From positions 95,261 through 159,260 of the forward strand of contig NZ_JOEY01000021.1 of NCBI RefSeq assembly GCF_000718165.1: DNA of 64,000 nt, given 5' to 3'. Of the stretch, positions 17,861 through 26,528 are shown piece after piece. Within the stretch, counting starts at the first letter, position 1, and each line of letters opens with the position of its first letter. Below the pieces are notes generated by a model, which made no database searches, was not told where the DNA came from, and saw nothing but the letters and a program-made list of their open reading frames with translations. The DNA is from Streptomyces fulvoviolaceus. Lineage in GTDB: Bacteria > Actinomycetota > Actinomycetes > Streptomycetales > Streptomycetaceae. Position numbers and translations under genes: made by a program.

Positions 17861-17881
17861 AGGGCTTTACCGGCCCTTTTT
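17861..17881 (+). terminator. Short hairpin with T-run between ABC ATPase and kdpD
   Basis: AGGGC (17861-17865) pairs with GCCCT (17873-17877), followed immediately by a run of T. This looks like an intrinsic terminator, rare in such high-GC DNA, and separates the ATPase gene from kdpD. Confidence 0.6.
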
Positions 17882-17969
17882 GTCGCGATTGCTGGCCGTA
17901 AGGTCGACGCTGCGTGGACGGCAGTGGCGACGCTGCGTGGGCGACAGTGACCGGAAGACAATAGGACCC

Positions 17970-20513
17970 ATGGGACGCGGCAAGCTTCGGATCTACCTCG
18001 GTGCGGCACCGGGCGTCGGCAAGACGTACGCGATGCTGTCCGAGGCCCACCGTCGGATCGAGCGGGGTACCGACTGTGTCGTGGCCTTCGTGGAGCATCA
18101 CGGCAGGTCGCGTACCGAGGTGATGCTGCACGGTCTGGAGCAGATCGCGCGCAAGGAGCTGGAGTACCGGGGCCCGGTCTTCACCGAGATGGACGTCGAC
18201 GCCGTCCTCGCCCGGCGCCCCCAGGTCGCTCTCGTGGACGAACTCGCCCACACCAACATTCCCGGCTCCCGGAACGCCAAGCGGTGGCAGGACGTGGAGG
18301 AGCTGCTGGCGGCGGGGATCGACGTGGTCTCGACCGTCAACATCCAGCATCTGGAGTCGCTGGGCGATGTCGTCGAATCGATCACCGGCGTACGGCAGCG
18401 GGAGACCGTGCCCGACGAGGTGGTGCGGCGGGCCGACCAGATCGAGCTGGTCGACATGTCGCCGCAGGCGCTGCGGCGACGGATGGCGCACGGCAACATC
18501 TACAAGCCGGACAAGGTCGACGCGGCCCTCTCGAACTACTTCCGGCCCGGAAACCTCACCGCGCTGCGGGAGCTGGCCCTGCTGTGGGTGGCGGACCGGG
18601 TCGACGAGTACCTGAAGCAGTACCGCAGCGACCACCGGGTGTCGAAGATCTGGGGTTCGCGGGAGCGGATCGTGGTCGGGCTGACCGGCGGTCCGGAGGG
18701 ACGGACCTTGATACGGCGGGCCGCGCGGCTCGCCGAGAAGGGCGCCGGAGGCGAGGTGCTCGCGGTCTACATAGCCCGCAGCGACGGCCTGACCTCCGCC
18801 TCACCCAAGGAACTGGCCGTCCAGCGGACCCTCGTCGAGGACCTGGGCGGCACCTTCCACCATGTGATCGGGGACGACATACCGGCCGCGCTGCTGGACT
18901 TCGCCCGCGGTGTGAACGCCACCCAGATCGTCCTCGGCTCCTCGCGCCGCAAGACCTGGCAGTACGTCTTCGGACCCGGCGTCGGCGCCACCGTGGCCCG
19001 GGAGTCGGGGTCCGACCTCGACGTGCACATCGTCACCCACGACGAGGTCGCCAAGGGGCGTGGGCTGCCCGTCGCCCGGGGCGCGCGGCTCGGGCGGTCG
19101 CGGGTCGTGTGGGGCTGGCTGGTCGGCGTGGCCGGCCCGGCGGTCCTGGCGGTGCTGCTCAACACCGTGCACCTCGGCCTCGCCAACGACATGCTGCTGT
19201 TCCTGACGGTCACCGTGGCGGCGGCCCTGCTCGGCGGGCTGCTGCCCGCGCTGGCCTCGGCGGCGGTGGGCTCCCTGCTGCTGAACTACTTCTACACACC
19301 GCCCCTGCACCACTGGACCATCGCCGACCCGAAGAACATCGTCGCCATCGCGATCTTCGTGGGCGTCGGCGTCTCGGTGGCGTCCGTCGTCGACCTGGCC
19401 GCCCGCCGAACCCACCAGGCGGCCCGGCTGCGTGCCGAGTCGGAGATCCTGTCCTTCCTCGCGGGCAACGTGCTGCGCGGCGAGACCGGCCTGGAGGAGC
19501 TCCTCGAGCGGGTCCGGGAGACCTTCGGCATGGAGTCGGCGGCCCTGCTGGAGCGGGAGAGCGACGTCGACCCGTGGACCTGCGCGGGCCGGGCGGGCCT
19601 CGGGCCGGCTGTGGCGCGGCCGGAGGACGCCGACGTGGACATGCCGGTGGGCGACCACATGGCGCTCGCGCTGACCGGCCGGGTCCTGCCCGCCGAGGAC
19701 CAGCGAGTGCTGGCCGCCTTCGCCGCCCAGGCCGCGGTCGTCCTTGACCGCAGCCGGCTGCAGGAGGAGGCCGACCAGGCCCGCACGCTGGCCGAGGGCA
19801 ACCGGATCCGTACGGCGCTCCTGGCCGCCGTAAGCCATGATCTGCGGACACCGCTGGCCGGGATCAAGGCGGCCGTGTCGAGTCTGCGGTCCGACGACGT
19901 GGCGTGGTCGGAGGAGGACCAGGCCGAGCTCCTGGAGGGCATCGAGGAAGGCGCCGACCGGCTCGACCACCTGGTGGGCAACCTGCTCGACATGTCCCGG
20001 CTGCAGACCGGTACCGTCACGCCGCTGATCCGGGAGATCGACCTCGACGAGGTGGTGCCGATGGCGCTCGGCGGGGTGCCCGAGGACAGCGTGGAGCTGG
20101 ACATCCCGGAGAGCCTGCCCATGGTGGCCGTGGACCCCGGGCTCCTCGAGCGGTCCGTGGCCAACCTGGTCGAGAACGCCGTCAAGTACAGCCCTGGGGG
20201 AGTGCAGGTCCTGGTCTCGGCCAGTGCCATCGCCGACCGGGTCGAGGTGCGCGTGGTCGACCAGGGGCCCGGCGTCCCCGACGAGGCCAAGGAGCGTATC
20301 TTCGCGCCCTTCCAGCGCTACGGCGACGCCCCGCGCGGTGCCGGAGTCGGTCTCGGCCTCGCGGTCGCCCGCGGTTTCGCCGAGGCCATGTCCGGCACCC
20401 TCAACGCCGAGGACACGCCCGGCGGCGGCCTCACCATGGTGCTCACGCTCCGTGCGGCGGGACCGCGCCCGGAGCTTCTCCACCCAGCGGAACCCGAAAG
20501 GCAGGTCACATGA
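17970..20513 (+). CDS. kdpD: Osmosensitive K+ channel sensor kinase KdpD
   Basis: The 847-residue kinase has all KdpD modules. They are the N-terminal KdpD domain with Walker A GAAPGVGKTYAML and Walker-B-like VALVDELAHTNIPGSRN, a USP-like domain at about 230-345, four membrane helices at about 380-480, a GAF region, HisKA with AVSHDLRTPLAG (phospho-His 623), and HATPase with NLVENAVKYS and GAGVGLGLAVARG. It senses low K+ or turgor and phosphorylates KdpE to induce the Kdp K+-ATPase. No kdpFABC genes lie in this window. The ATG at 17970 was chosen because the conserved domain begins there. Its stop overlaps kdpE by four bases. Confidence 0.95.
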   Translation: MGRGKLRIYLGAAPGVGKTYAMLSEAHRRIERGTDCVVAFVEHHGRSRTEVMLHGLEQIARKELEYRGPVFTEMDVDAVLARRPQVALVDELAHTNIPGSRNAKRWQDVEELLAAGIDVVSTVNIQHLESLGDVVESITGVRQRETVPDEVVRRADQIELVDMSPQALRRRMAHGNIYKPDKVDAALSNYFRPGNLTALRELALLWVADRVDEYLKQYRSDHRVSKIWGSRERIVVGLTGGPEGRTLIRRAARLAEKGAGGEVLAVYIARSDGLTSASPKELAVQRTLVEDLGGTFHHVIGDDIPAALLDFARGVNATQIVLGSSRRKTWQYVFGPGVGATVARESGSDLDVHIVTHDEVAKGRGLPVARGARLGRSRVVWGWLVGVAGPAVLAVLLNTVHLGLANDMLLFLTVTVAAALLGGLLPALASAAVGSLLLNYFYTPPLHHWTIADPKNIVAIAIFVGVGVSVASVVDLAARRTHQAARLRAESEILSFLAGNVLRGETGLEELLERVRETFGMESAALLERESDVDPWTCAGRAGLGPAVARPEDADVDMPVGDHMALALTGRVLPAEDQRVLAAFAAQAAVVLDRSRLQEEADQARTLAEGNRIRTALLAAVSHDLRTPLAGIKAAVSSLRSDDVAWSEEDQAELLEGIEEGADRLDHLVGNLLDMSRLQTGTVTPLIREIDLDEVVPMALGGVPEDSVELDIPESLPMVAVDPGLLERSVANLVENAVKYSPGGVQVLVSASAIADRVEVRVVDQGPGVPDEAKERIFAPFQRYGDAPRGAGVGLGLAVARGFAEAMSGTLNAEDTPGGGLTMVLTLRAAGPRPELLHPAEPERQVT

Positions 20514-21193
20514 CCCGGGTGCTCGTGATCGACGACGAGCCGCAGATCGTGCGCGCCCTCGTGATCAACCTCAGGGCGCGCAAGTACGAGGTCGACGCGG
20601 CGCACGACGGCGCCACCGCCCTCCAGCTCGCCGCCGCCCGCCATCCCGACGTGGTGGTCCTCGACCTGGGTCTGCCCGACATGGACGGCGTAGAGGTGAT
20701 CAGGGGCCTGCGCGGCTGGACCCGCGTGCCGATCCTGGTGCTGTCCGCCCGGCACTCCTCCGACGAGAAGGTCGAGGCGCTGGACGCGGGCGCCGACGAC
20801 TACGTCACCAAGCCCTTCGGCATGGACGAGCTGCTGGCCCGCCTGCGGGCCGCCGTCCGCCGCGCCGAGCCCACCGGGGGCGGCGAGGACGACGTCCTGG
20901 TGGAGACCGACGGGTTCACCGTCGACCTGGCGGCGAAGAAGGTGCACCGGGACGGCAGGGACGTGCGGCTGACGCCCACGGAGTGGCATCTGCTGGAGGT
21001 GCTGGTGCGCAACACCGGCCGGCTGGTCAGCCAGAAGCAGCTGCTCCAGGAGGTGTGGGGGCCGTCGTACGGGACGGAGACGAACTACCTGCGGGTCTAC
21101 ATGGCGCAGCTCAGAAGGAAGCTGGAGGCGGACCCGTCGCATCCGAAGCACTTCATTACGGAGCCGGGGATGGGCTACCGATTTGAGAAGTGA
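20510..21193 (+). CDS. kdpE: Response regulator KdpE
   Basis: The 227-residue OmpR-type regulator starts TRVLVIDDEPQIVRALVINLR. The receiver has VVLDLGLPDMDG (acceptor Asp) and VTKPFGMDEL. The winged helix holds LTPTEWHLLEVLVRNTGRLVS and YLRVYMAQLRRKLE, ending FITEPGMGYRFEK. It is activated by KdpD and binds the kdp promoter. The ATG overlaps the kdpD TGA (ATGA), so expression is coupled. A degenerate second copy of its last codons lies about 50 bases after the stop. Confidence 0.95.
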   Translation: MTRVLVIDDEPQIVRALVINLRARKYEVDAAHDGATALQLAAARHPDVVVLDLGLPDMDGVEVIRGLRGWTRVPILVLSARHSSDEKVEALDAGADDYVTKPFGMDELLARLRAAVRRAEPTGGGEDDVLVETDGFTVDLAAKKVHRDGRDVRLTPTEWHLLEVLVRNTGRLVSQKQLLQEVWGPSYGTETNYLRVYMAQLRRKLEADPSHPKHFITEPGMGYRFEK

Positions 21194-21241
21194 GCTGTGG
21201 GTCGGCCGGGGGTCCGGGGGGTGTCCCCCCGGGAGATGCAG

Positions 21242-21274
21242 CATCACGGAGCCGGGATGGGGTACCGGTTCGAA
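21242..21274 (+). repeat. Degenerate duplicate of the kdpE 3' end
   Basis: Bases 21242-21274 repeat the last codons of kdpE (21154-21190) with one deleted base and a few substitutions: both contain CACGGAGCCGGG/TACGGAGCCGGG, then ATGGG, then TACCG. The copies are separated by a GC-rich palindromic stretch (21210-21235) with runs of G and C. This looks like a short tandem duplication or a displaced old gene end. It encodes nothing. Confidence 0.6.
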
Positions 21275-21312
21275 CGTCAGTGCCTTGGGTACGAAGCTGT
21301 CGGCGGGCCCCG

Positions 21313-21318
21313 GTACGC
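21313..21318 (+). promoter_or_regulatory. -10 box (TACGCT) of a probable leaderless transcript
   Basis: TACGCT ends nine bases before the ATG at 21327, and no Shine-Dalgarno sequence lies in between. The geometry fits transcription starting at or next to the start codon. Confidence 0.5.
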
Positions 21319-21326
21319 TTTCAGAC

Positions 21327-21725
21327 ATGAGTGCTGTCCCTCGTTCCGAGAAGCCGGTGGGCCGGTTCCGGCGCATGCTCGACCGGCTCTCCTCGTCGCA
21401 GGAGGACCTGGAGTCCGAGGAGCTGCGGGAGGACACCGAGACCGCGGGCTGCACGCGGATCGGCGACTGCCACGACCGCCAGGTCGTGACCGTTACTGGT
21501 ACCTTGCGCACGGTCACCCTGCGGCCGCGTGCGGGAGTCCCGGCCCTGGAGGCCGAGCTGTTCGACGGCTCCGCCGCCCTGGACGTGGTGTGGCTCGGCA
21601 GACGCTCCATCGTGGGGATAGAGCCGGGGCGCAAGCTGATCGCATCGGGCCGGATCTCGATGAGCCGGGGCCGCCGCGTGCTGTTCAATCCGAAATACGA
21701 ACTGAGACCCCTCGGACGGGAGTAG
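21327..21725 (+). CDS. OB-fold nucleic acid-binding protein
   Basis: The 132-residue protein has a charged N-terminal segment, then an OB-fold at about 50-130 (RQVVTVTGTLRTVTLRP, AELFDGSAALDVVWLGRR, LIASGRISMSRGRRVLFNPKYEL). The fold resembles the single-stranded nucleic-acid-binding domain of RecG/aminoacyl-tRNA synthetases (tRNA_anti type). Its gene is constantly paired with DUF3159 and TrkA genes in Streptomyces. The ATG at 21327 lacks a ribosome site but has a -10 box at leaderless distance. The DUF3159 gene starts 3 bases after its stop. Confidence 0.85.
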   Translation: MSAVPRSEKPVGRFRRMLDRLSSSQEDLESEELREDTETAGCTRIGDCHDRQVVTVTGTLRTVTLRPRAGVPALEAELFDGSAALDVVWLGRRSIVGIEPGRKLIASGRISMSRGRRVLFNPKYELRPLGRE

Positions 21726-21728
21726 CCG

Positions 21729-22496
21729 GTGACGTCGCTCGACAAGCCGACCGAAGAGACCGAAGAAGCCGCGCGGGATGCCCGGGCGGTGACCGAGGCC
21801 GCGCTGTTCGAGGCGTTCGGCGGCGTGCGGGGCATGGTCGAGACGGTGCTGCCCGGCCTCCTCTTCGTCACCATCTTCACGATCAACAAGGACCTGCACC
21901 TGTCGGCGATCGCCGCGCTAGCGGTGTCCCTGCTGCTGGTCGTGGTCCGCCTGGTGATGCGGGACACCGTCAAGCACGCCTTCAGCGGTGTCTTCGGTGT
22001 CGCCTTCGGCGTCGTCTTCGCGATGATGACGGGCAACGCCAAGGACTTCTACCTGCCCGGCATGCTCTACACGCTGGGTCTGGGACTCGCGTACATCATC
22101 ACGACCCTGTGCGGCGTCCCGCTGATCGGTCTCATCCTCGGTCCGGTCTTCAAGGAGAACCTCTCCTGGCGCACCCGCAACCCGGGCCGCAAGAAGGCGT
22201 ATGCCAAGGCCAGTTACGCCTGGGGCGCGATCCTGCTCGCCAAGTGCGCGATCCTCTTCCCGCTGTACTGGTGGGCCAACACCGCCCAGCTCGGCTGGGT
22301 CCTGGTCACCCTCAAGATCCCGCCCTTCCTGCTCGCCGTCTGGCTGACCTGGGTCTTCCTCGCGAAGGCGCCGGCTCCCATCGACGTGTTCGCGGAGATG
22401 GAGGCGGAGGAGAAGGCCGAGGAGGAGCGGAAGGCCGCGCTGGCGGCGGAGCTTGGTGAGGCTGCGGGTGGGCGGCGGCACCGTCGGGAGGCGTAG
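21729..22496 (+). CDS. DUF3159 integral membrane protein
   Basis: The 255-residue protein has about five to six membrane helices at about 45-225 (TVLPGLLFVTIFTINKDLH, AALAVSLLLVVVRLVM, AFSGVFGVAFGVVFAMMTG, then the conserved KDFYLPGMLYTLGLGLAYIIT, and LSWRTRNPGRKKAYAKASYAWG). A Glu/Ala-rich cytoplasmic tail follows. The function of DUF3159 is unknown; its conserved place beside OB-fold and TrkA genes suggests ion or pH homeostasis. The GTG at 21729 lies directly after the OB-fold gene, so the two form an operon. A terminator follows. Confidence 0.88.
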   Translation: MTSLDKPTEETEEAARDARAVTEAALFEAFGGVRGMVETVLPGLLFVTIFTINKDLHLSAIAALAVSLLLVVVRLVMRDTVKHAFSGVFGVAFGVVFAMMTGNAKDFYLPGMLYTLGLGLAYIITTLCGVPLIGLILGPVFKENLSWRTRNPGRKKAYAKASYAWGAILLAKCAILFPLYWWANTAQLGWVLVTLKIPPFLLAVWLTWVFLAKAPAPIDVFAEMEAEEKAEEERKAALAAELGEAAGGRRHRREA

Positions 22497-22552
22497 TACC
22501 CGGCGGCGGTGTCGGGTTGTTTCGCCCCCGCCGCCCCTTCCCATTCCCATCC

Positions 22553-22620
22553 CTGGGGGCTGCCGCCCCCAGACCCCCGCATTCGGCCTGGACGGCCTCG
22601 TCCTCAAGCGCCGGACGGGC
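22553..22620. repeat. Dispersed Streptomyces intergenic repeat (REP-like)
   Basis: CTGGGGGC (22553-22560) and GCCCCCAG (22565-22572) form a tight hairpin. It is followed by GCCTCGTCCTCAAGCGCCGG and ACGGGCTGA at 22594-22622. I recognise this string as an element found between many Streptomyces genes. It sits between the stops of convergent operons. Confidence 0.6.
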
Positions 22621-22630
22621 TGAGTGGGAA

Positions 22631-22658
22631 AGGGCGCCCTGGGATTCCAGGGCGCCCT
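22631..22658. terminator. Bidirectional terminator
   Basis: Bases 22631-22642 pair perfectly (12 bp) with 22647-22658 around a four-base loop, followed by TT. It serves the convergent DUF3159 and TrkA operons. Confidence 0.85.
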
Positions 22659-22682
22659 TTGCCGTCGTAATTCCTGAAAGGC

Positions 22683-23360
22683 TCAGCTCGCCGCGTCCTC
22701 CCGGCGCACCGACAGCAGGTCCTCCAGCTGCTCCTCGCGGGCCTGGGCGGCCACGAAGAGGAGTTCGTCGCCCGCCTCCAGGGAGTCGTCCCGGGTCGGG
22801 GTGAGGACTCGGGTGCCGCGGATGATCGTCACCAGGGACGTGTCCTCCGGCCACTCGACGTCGCCGACCTGGGTGCCGGCCAGGGCCGACTCCTCGGGGA
22901 GGGTCAGCTCGACCAGGTTCGCGTCGCCGTGGCTGAAGCGGAGCAGTCGGACCAGGTCGCCGACGCTCACCGCCTCCTCGACCAGGGCGGACATCAGACG
23001 CGGGGTGGAGACGGCCACGTCCACGCCCCAGGACTCGTTGAAGAGCCACTCGTTCTTCGGGTTGTTCACGCGAGCGACGACGCGCGGGACGCCGTACTCC
23101 GTCTTCGCCAGCAGGGAGACGACCAGGTTGACCTTGTCGTCGCCGGTCGCGGCGATCACGACGTTGCAGCGCTGGAGCGCCGCCTCGTCCAGGGACGTGA
23201 TCTCGCAGGCGTCGGCGAGCAGCCACTCCGCCTGCGGGACGCGCTCGACCGAGATGGCGGTCGGCGCCTTGTCGATGAGAAGGACCTCGTGGCCGTTCTC
23301 CAGCAGTTCGCCCGCGATCGAGCGGCCGACCGCACCGGCACCGGCAATGGCGACCCTCAT
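22683..23360 (-). CDS. TrkA-type potassium uptake regulator (RCK), second gene of pair
   Basis: The 225-residue protein has an N-terminal Rossmann RCK-N domain (MRVAIAGAGAVGRSIAGELLENGHEVLLID, with GxGxxG) at 1-130 and an RCK-C domain at about 140-220 (LVELTLPEESALAGTQVGD). RCK proteins bind NAD(H) or nucleotides and gate K+ transporters from the cytoplasmic face. The ATG at 23360 overlaps the upstream TrkA stop by one base (TGATG). The two RCK proteins probably act together and with the nearby KimA-like permease, or with an unlinked TrkH. Confidence 0.9.
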   Translation of the reverse strand: MRVAIAGAGAVGRSIAGELLENGHEVLLIDKAPTAISVERVPQAEWLLADACEITSLDEAALQRCNVVIAATGDDKVNLVVSLLAKTEYGVPRVVARVNNPKNEWLFNESWGVDVAVSTPRLMSALVEEAVSVGDLVRLLRFSHGDANLVELTLPEESALAGTQVGDVEWPEDTSLVTIIRGTRVLTPTRDDSLEAGDELLFVAAQAREEQLEDLLSVRREDAAS

Positions 23361-24031
23361 CAGTGACCGCCCTCCTCTTCGGGACCCTTGGCGAAGGACG
23401 CCTCGACCGTGTCGACCTCGTCCGTGCGCATCATCACGTGGACCAGGTCGCCCTCCTGCAGCACCGTCTGCGAGGTGGGCAGGATCGCCTCGCCGAGGCG
23501 GGTCAGGAACGCCACGCGGACGCCCGTCTCCTCCTGGAGCCGGCTGATCCGCTGACCCACCCAGGCCGCGGAGGTGTGCACCTCGGCGAGCTGGACGCCG
23601 CCGGTGGGATCGCGCCACAGCGGCTCCGCGCCCGAGGGCAGCAGCCGGCGCAGCATCTGGTCGGCCGTCCAGCGGACGGTGGCGACGGTGGGGATGCCCA
23701 GGCGCTGGTAGACCTCGGCACGGCGGGGGTCGTAGATACGGGCCGCGACGTTCTCGATGCCGAACATCTCGCGGGCCACGCGGGCGGCGATGATGTTCGA
23801 GTTGTCACCGCTGGAGACGGCGGCGAACGCGCCGGCTTCCTCGATGCCCGCCTCGCGCAGGGTGTCCTGGTCGAAGCCGACCCCGGTGACGCGACGGCCT
23901 CCGAACCCGGAGCCCAGTCGTCGGAAGGCGGTGGGGTCCTGGTCGACCACGGCGACCGTGTGCCCCTGTTGCTCCAGGGTCTGGGCGAGAGCGGAACCCA
24001 CTCTCCCGCAGCCCATGATGACGATGTGCAC
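23360..24031 (-). CDS. TrkA-type potassium uptake regulator (RCK), first gene of pair
   Basis: The 223-residue paralogue begins MHIVIMGCGRVGSALAQTLEQQGHTVAVVD (GxGxxG Rossmann motif) with an RCK-C domain at about 135-215. It differs from its partner in having GFDQDTLREAGIEEAGAFAAVSSGDNSN, the typical ligand-binding edge of RCK-N. The two genes share a one-base stop/start overlap and form an operon transcribed away from the KimA-like permease gene. Confidence 0.9.
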   Translation of the reverse strand: MHIVIMGCGRVGSALAQTLEQQGHTVAVVDQDPTAFRRLGSGFGGRRVTGVGFDQDTLREAGIEEAGAFAAVSSGDNSNIIAARVAREMFGIENVAARIYDPRRAEVYQRLGIPTVATVRWTADQMLRRLLPSGAEPLWRDPTGGVQLAEVHTSAAWVGQRISRLQEETGVRVAFLTRLGEAILPTSQTVLQEGDLVHVMMRTDEVDTVEASFAKGPEEEGGH

Positions 24032-24154
24032 GACCGTCCTTCCGATGTCAAGAGTTACTGCTCAGCCACATCAGGGTCTCAGACCGAGGCCCAAGCTACA
24101 CACGCGCGGTAGGACGACGGCACCCCTGTGCACGGTTGCGTCCCTGCTCGCGGG

Positions 24155-24250
24155 TCAGCGCCGGCTGATGCTGCGGACGCTGACCAGAGTCAGGACTCCG
24201 AGGCCGACGAGGGCGGCGGCGGCGCCGATCAGCTCTGCGGTCGCGTGCAT
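24155..24250 (-). CDS. 31-residue single-pass membrane peptide
   Basis: The product MHATAELIGAAAALVGLGVL followed by TLVSVRSISRR is one hydrophobic helix with a basic C-terminus. The ATG at 24250 has GGAGG at ideal distance. It lies between the trkA pair and the KimA-like permease, transcribed with the trkA genes and 123 bases upstream of them. Size and position recall small transporter subunits such as KdpF; this is inference only. Confidence 0.6.
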   Translation of the reverse strand: MHATAELIGAAAALVGLGVLTLVSVRSISRR

Positions 24251-24409
24251 GGAACCTCCATGGGGCGGCAACGGCCGGGAAAACGGGCGGGTTTTGTCAT
24301 ATAGGCATGCGCATCGCGCCACCCGCGGAATCCGCAGCCGCACGACCCCCTGTTTTCACCCGTAGAGCAGATGGGGGGTGGCGGGTGGTTGGTCCCCTGT
24401 TCGAACGCC

Positions 24410-24415
24410 TACGAT
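24410..24415 (+). promoter_or_regulatory. -10 box (TACGAT) for leaderless permease mRNA
   Basis: TACGAT ends nine bases before the GTG at 24424, with no ribosome site between. This suggests a leaderless transcript and argues against a 5' riboswitch on this mRNA. Confidence 0.5.
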
Positions 24416-24423
24416 CCTCTGTT

Positions 24424-26472
24424 GTGTCCAAACTGACCGACGTGCCCAAACGGATCCTGATCGGGCGCGCACTGCGCAGTGATCGGCTCGGCGAAACGCT
24501 CCTGCCGAAGCGCATCGCCCTCCCCGTCTTCGCCTCCGACCCGCTGTCCTCCGTGGCGTACGCGCCGGGAGAGGTGCTGCTGGTCCTCTCCATCGCGGGC
24601 GTGTCGGCCTACCACTTCAGCCCCTGGATCGCCGTCGCGGTCGTGGTGCTGATGTTCACGGTGGTCGCCTCGTACCGGCAGAACGTGCACGCGTACCCGA
24701 GCGGCGGCGGCGACTACGAGGTCGCCAACACCAACCTGGGGCCCAAGGCGGGTCTCACGGTCGCCAGCGCCCTGCTCGTCGACTACGTCCTCACGGTCGC
24801 CGTCTCCATCGCCTCCGGCATCGAGAACCTCGGCTCCGCGGTCCCCTTCGTGGTCGAGCACAAGGTGCTGTGCGCGATCGCCGTGATCGTGCTGCTGACG
24901 CTGATGAACCTGCGTGGCGTTAAGGAGTCGGGCTCGCTGTTCGCGATTCCGACGTACGTCTTCGTCGCGGGCGTCTTCATCATGATCGCGTGGGGTGCGT
25001 TCCGCGGGCTGGTGCTCGACGACACCATGCGGGCGCCGACGGCCGGGTACGAGATCAAGGCCGAGCACCAGGGCCTGGCCGGATTCGCCCTTGTCTTCCT
25101 GATGCTGCGCGCCTTCTCCTCCGGTTGTGCGGCGCTCACCGGCGTCGAGGCGATCTCCAACGGTGTGCCGGCCTTCCGCAAGCCCAAGTCGAAGAACGCG
25201 GCGACCACGCTCGCGGCCATGGGCCTGCTCGCCGTCACCATGTTCTGCGGCATCATCGCGCTGGCCATGGTGACCAAGGTCCGCATGGCCGAGAACCCGG
25301 CCGTCGACCTGATCCACAACGGCGTCGCGCTCGGCTCCGACTACGTTCAGAACCCGGTGATCTCCCAGGTCGCGGCGGCCGTCTTCGGCAAGGGCAGCTT
25401 CCTGTTCATCGTGCTGGCCGCGGCCACCGCGCTGGTGCTGTTCCTCGCCGCGAACACCGCCTACAACGGCTTCCCGCTGCTCGGCTCGATCCTCGCCCAG
25501 GACCGCTACCTCCCGCGCCAGCTGCACACCCGCGGCGACCGCCTCGCCTTCTCCAACGGCATCGTGTTGCTCGCCGGCGCCGCGGCACTCCTCGTGTGGA
25601 TCTACGGCGCCGACTCGACCCGGCTGATCCAGCTCTACATCGTCGGCGTGTTCGTGTCCTTCACGCTCAGCCAGACCGGCATGGTCCGGCACTGGAACCG
25701 CCACCTGGCCACCGAGCGGGACCAGGCCAAGCGCCGCCACATGGTCCGCTCGCGCGCCATCAACACCTTCGGCGCCTTCTTCACCGGGCTGGTCCTGGTC
25801 GTCGTCCTCGTCACCAAGTTCACGCACGGCGCCTGGGTCGCGCTGCTCGGCATGGTGATCTTCTACGCGACGATGACCGCGATCCGTAAGCACTACGACC
25901 GGGTGTCCGAGGAGATCGCCGCCCCCGAGGGCCCGAGCGACGACAGCATCCGGCCGTCCCGCGTCCACTCGGTCGTCCTGATCTCCAAGATCCACCGACC
26001 GGCGCTGCGGGCCCTCGCCTACGCGAAGCTGATGCGCTCGGACACGTTGGAGGCTCTGAGTGTCAACGTCGACCCGGCCGAGACCAAGGCGCTGCGCGCG
26101 GAGTGGGAGCGGCGCGGTATCGACGTACCGCTGAAGGTGCTCGACTCGCCCTACCGCGAGATCACGCGGCCGATCATCGACTACGTGAAGGGGCTGCGGA
26201 AGGAGTCGCCGCGCGACGCGGTGTCCGTGATCATCCCCGAGTACGTGGTCGGCCACTGGTACGAGCACCTGCTGCACAACCAGAGCGCGCTGCGGCTCAA
26301 GGGCCGGCTGCTGTTCACACCGGGCGTCATGGTGACCTCGGTGCCGTACCAGCTGCAGTCCTCGGAGGCGGCCAAGAACCGTGCCCGCAAGCGGCAGGAC
26401 TGGAACGCGCCGGGTGCGGTGCGGCGCGGTCCGGCCGAGCAGCGGGCGAAGGAGACGTCCGCACCGAAGTAG
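24424..26472 (+). CDS. KimA/KUP-like APC-superfamily potassium importer
   Basis: The 682-residue protein has about 12 membrane helices at 35-480 and a cytosolic USP-like domain at about 540-650. It closely follows B. subtilis KimA: SDPLSSVAYAPGEVLLVLS, SYRQNVHAYPSGGGDYEVA, LLVDYVLTVAVSIASG, AFSSGCAALTGVEAISNGVP, RGDRLAFSNGI and FVSFTLSQTGM, with the tail NQSALRLKGRLLF and SVPYQLQ. KimA is a high-affinity K+/H+ symporter; many databases call such proteins amino-acid permeases. The GTG at 24424 is preferred because the conserved region starts there and a leaderless -10 fits. The adjacent divergent trkA pair supports K+ as substrate. Confidence 0.85.
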   Translation: MSKLTDVPKRILIGRALRSDRLGETLLPKRIALPVFASDPLSSVAYAPGEVLLVLSIAGVSAYHFSPWIAVAVVVLMFTVVASYRQNVHAYPSGGGDYEVANTNLGPKAGLTVASALLVDYVLTVAVSIASGIENLGSAVPFVVEHKVLCAIAVIVLLTLMNLRGVKESGSLFAIPTYVFVAGVFIMIAWGAFRGLVLDDTMRAPTAGYEIKAEHQGLAGFALVFLMLRAFSSGCAALTGVEAISNGVPAFRKPKSKNAATTLAAMGLLAVTMFCGIIALAMVTKVRMAENPAVDLIHNGVALGSDYVQNPVISQVAAAVFGKGSFLFIVLAAATALVLFLAANTAYNGFPLLGSILAQDRYLPRQLHTRGDRLAFSNGIVLLAGAAALLVWIYGADSTRLIQLYIVGVFVSFTLSQTGMVRHWNRHLATERDQAKRRHMVRSRAINTFGAFFTGLVLVVVLVTKFTHGAWVALLGMVIFYATMTAIRKHYDRVSEEIAAPEGPSDDSIRPSRVHSVVLISKIHRPALRALAYAKLMRSDTLEALSVNVDPAETKALRAEWERRGIDVPLKVLDSPYREITRPIIDYVKGLRKESPRDAVSVIIPEYVVGHWYEHLLHNQSALRLKGRLLFTPGVMVTSVPYQLQSSEAAKNRARKRQDWNAPGAVRRGPAEQRAKETSAPK

Positions 26473-26528
26473 ACTGGAGGGCTGTTGCCCGGCCTTTCCC
26501 CCCCTTGACGTTGTGGAGTCACCCCGCC

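Noticed and set aside
24251..24423. Possible ydaO/c-di-AMP riboswitch before the KimA-like gene
   Set aside because: The -10 box lies nine bases before the GTG, so the transcript looks leaderless and leaves no room for a riboswitch; no conserved riboswitch core was seen.
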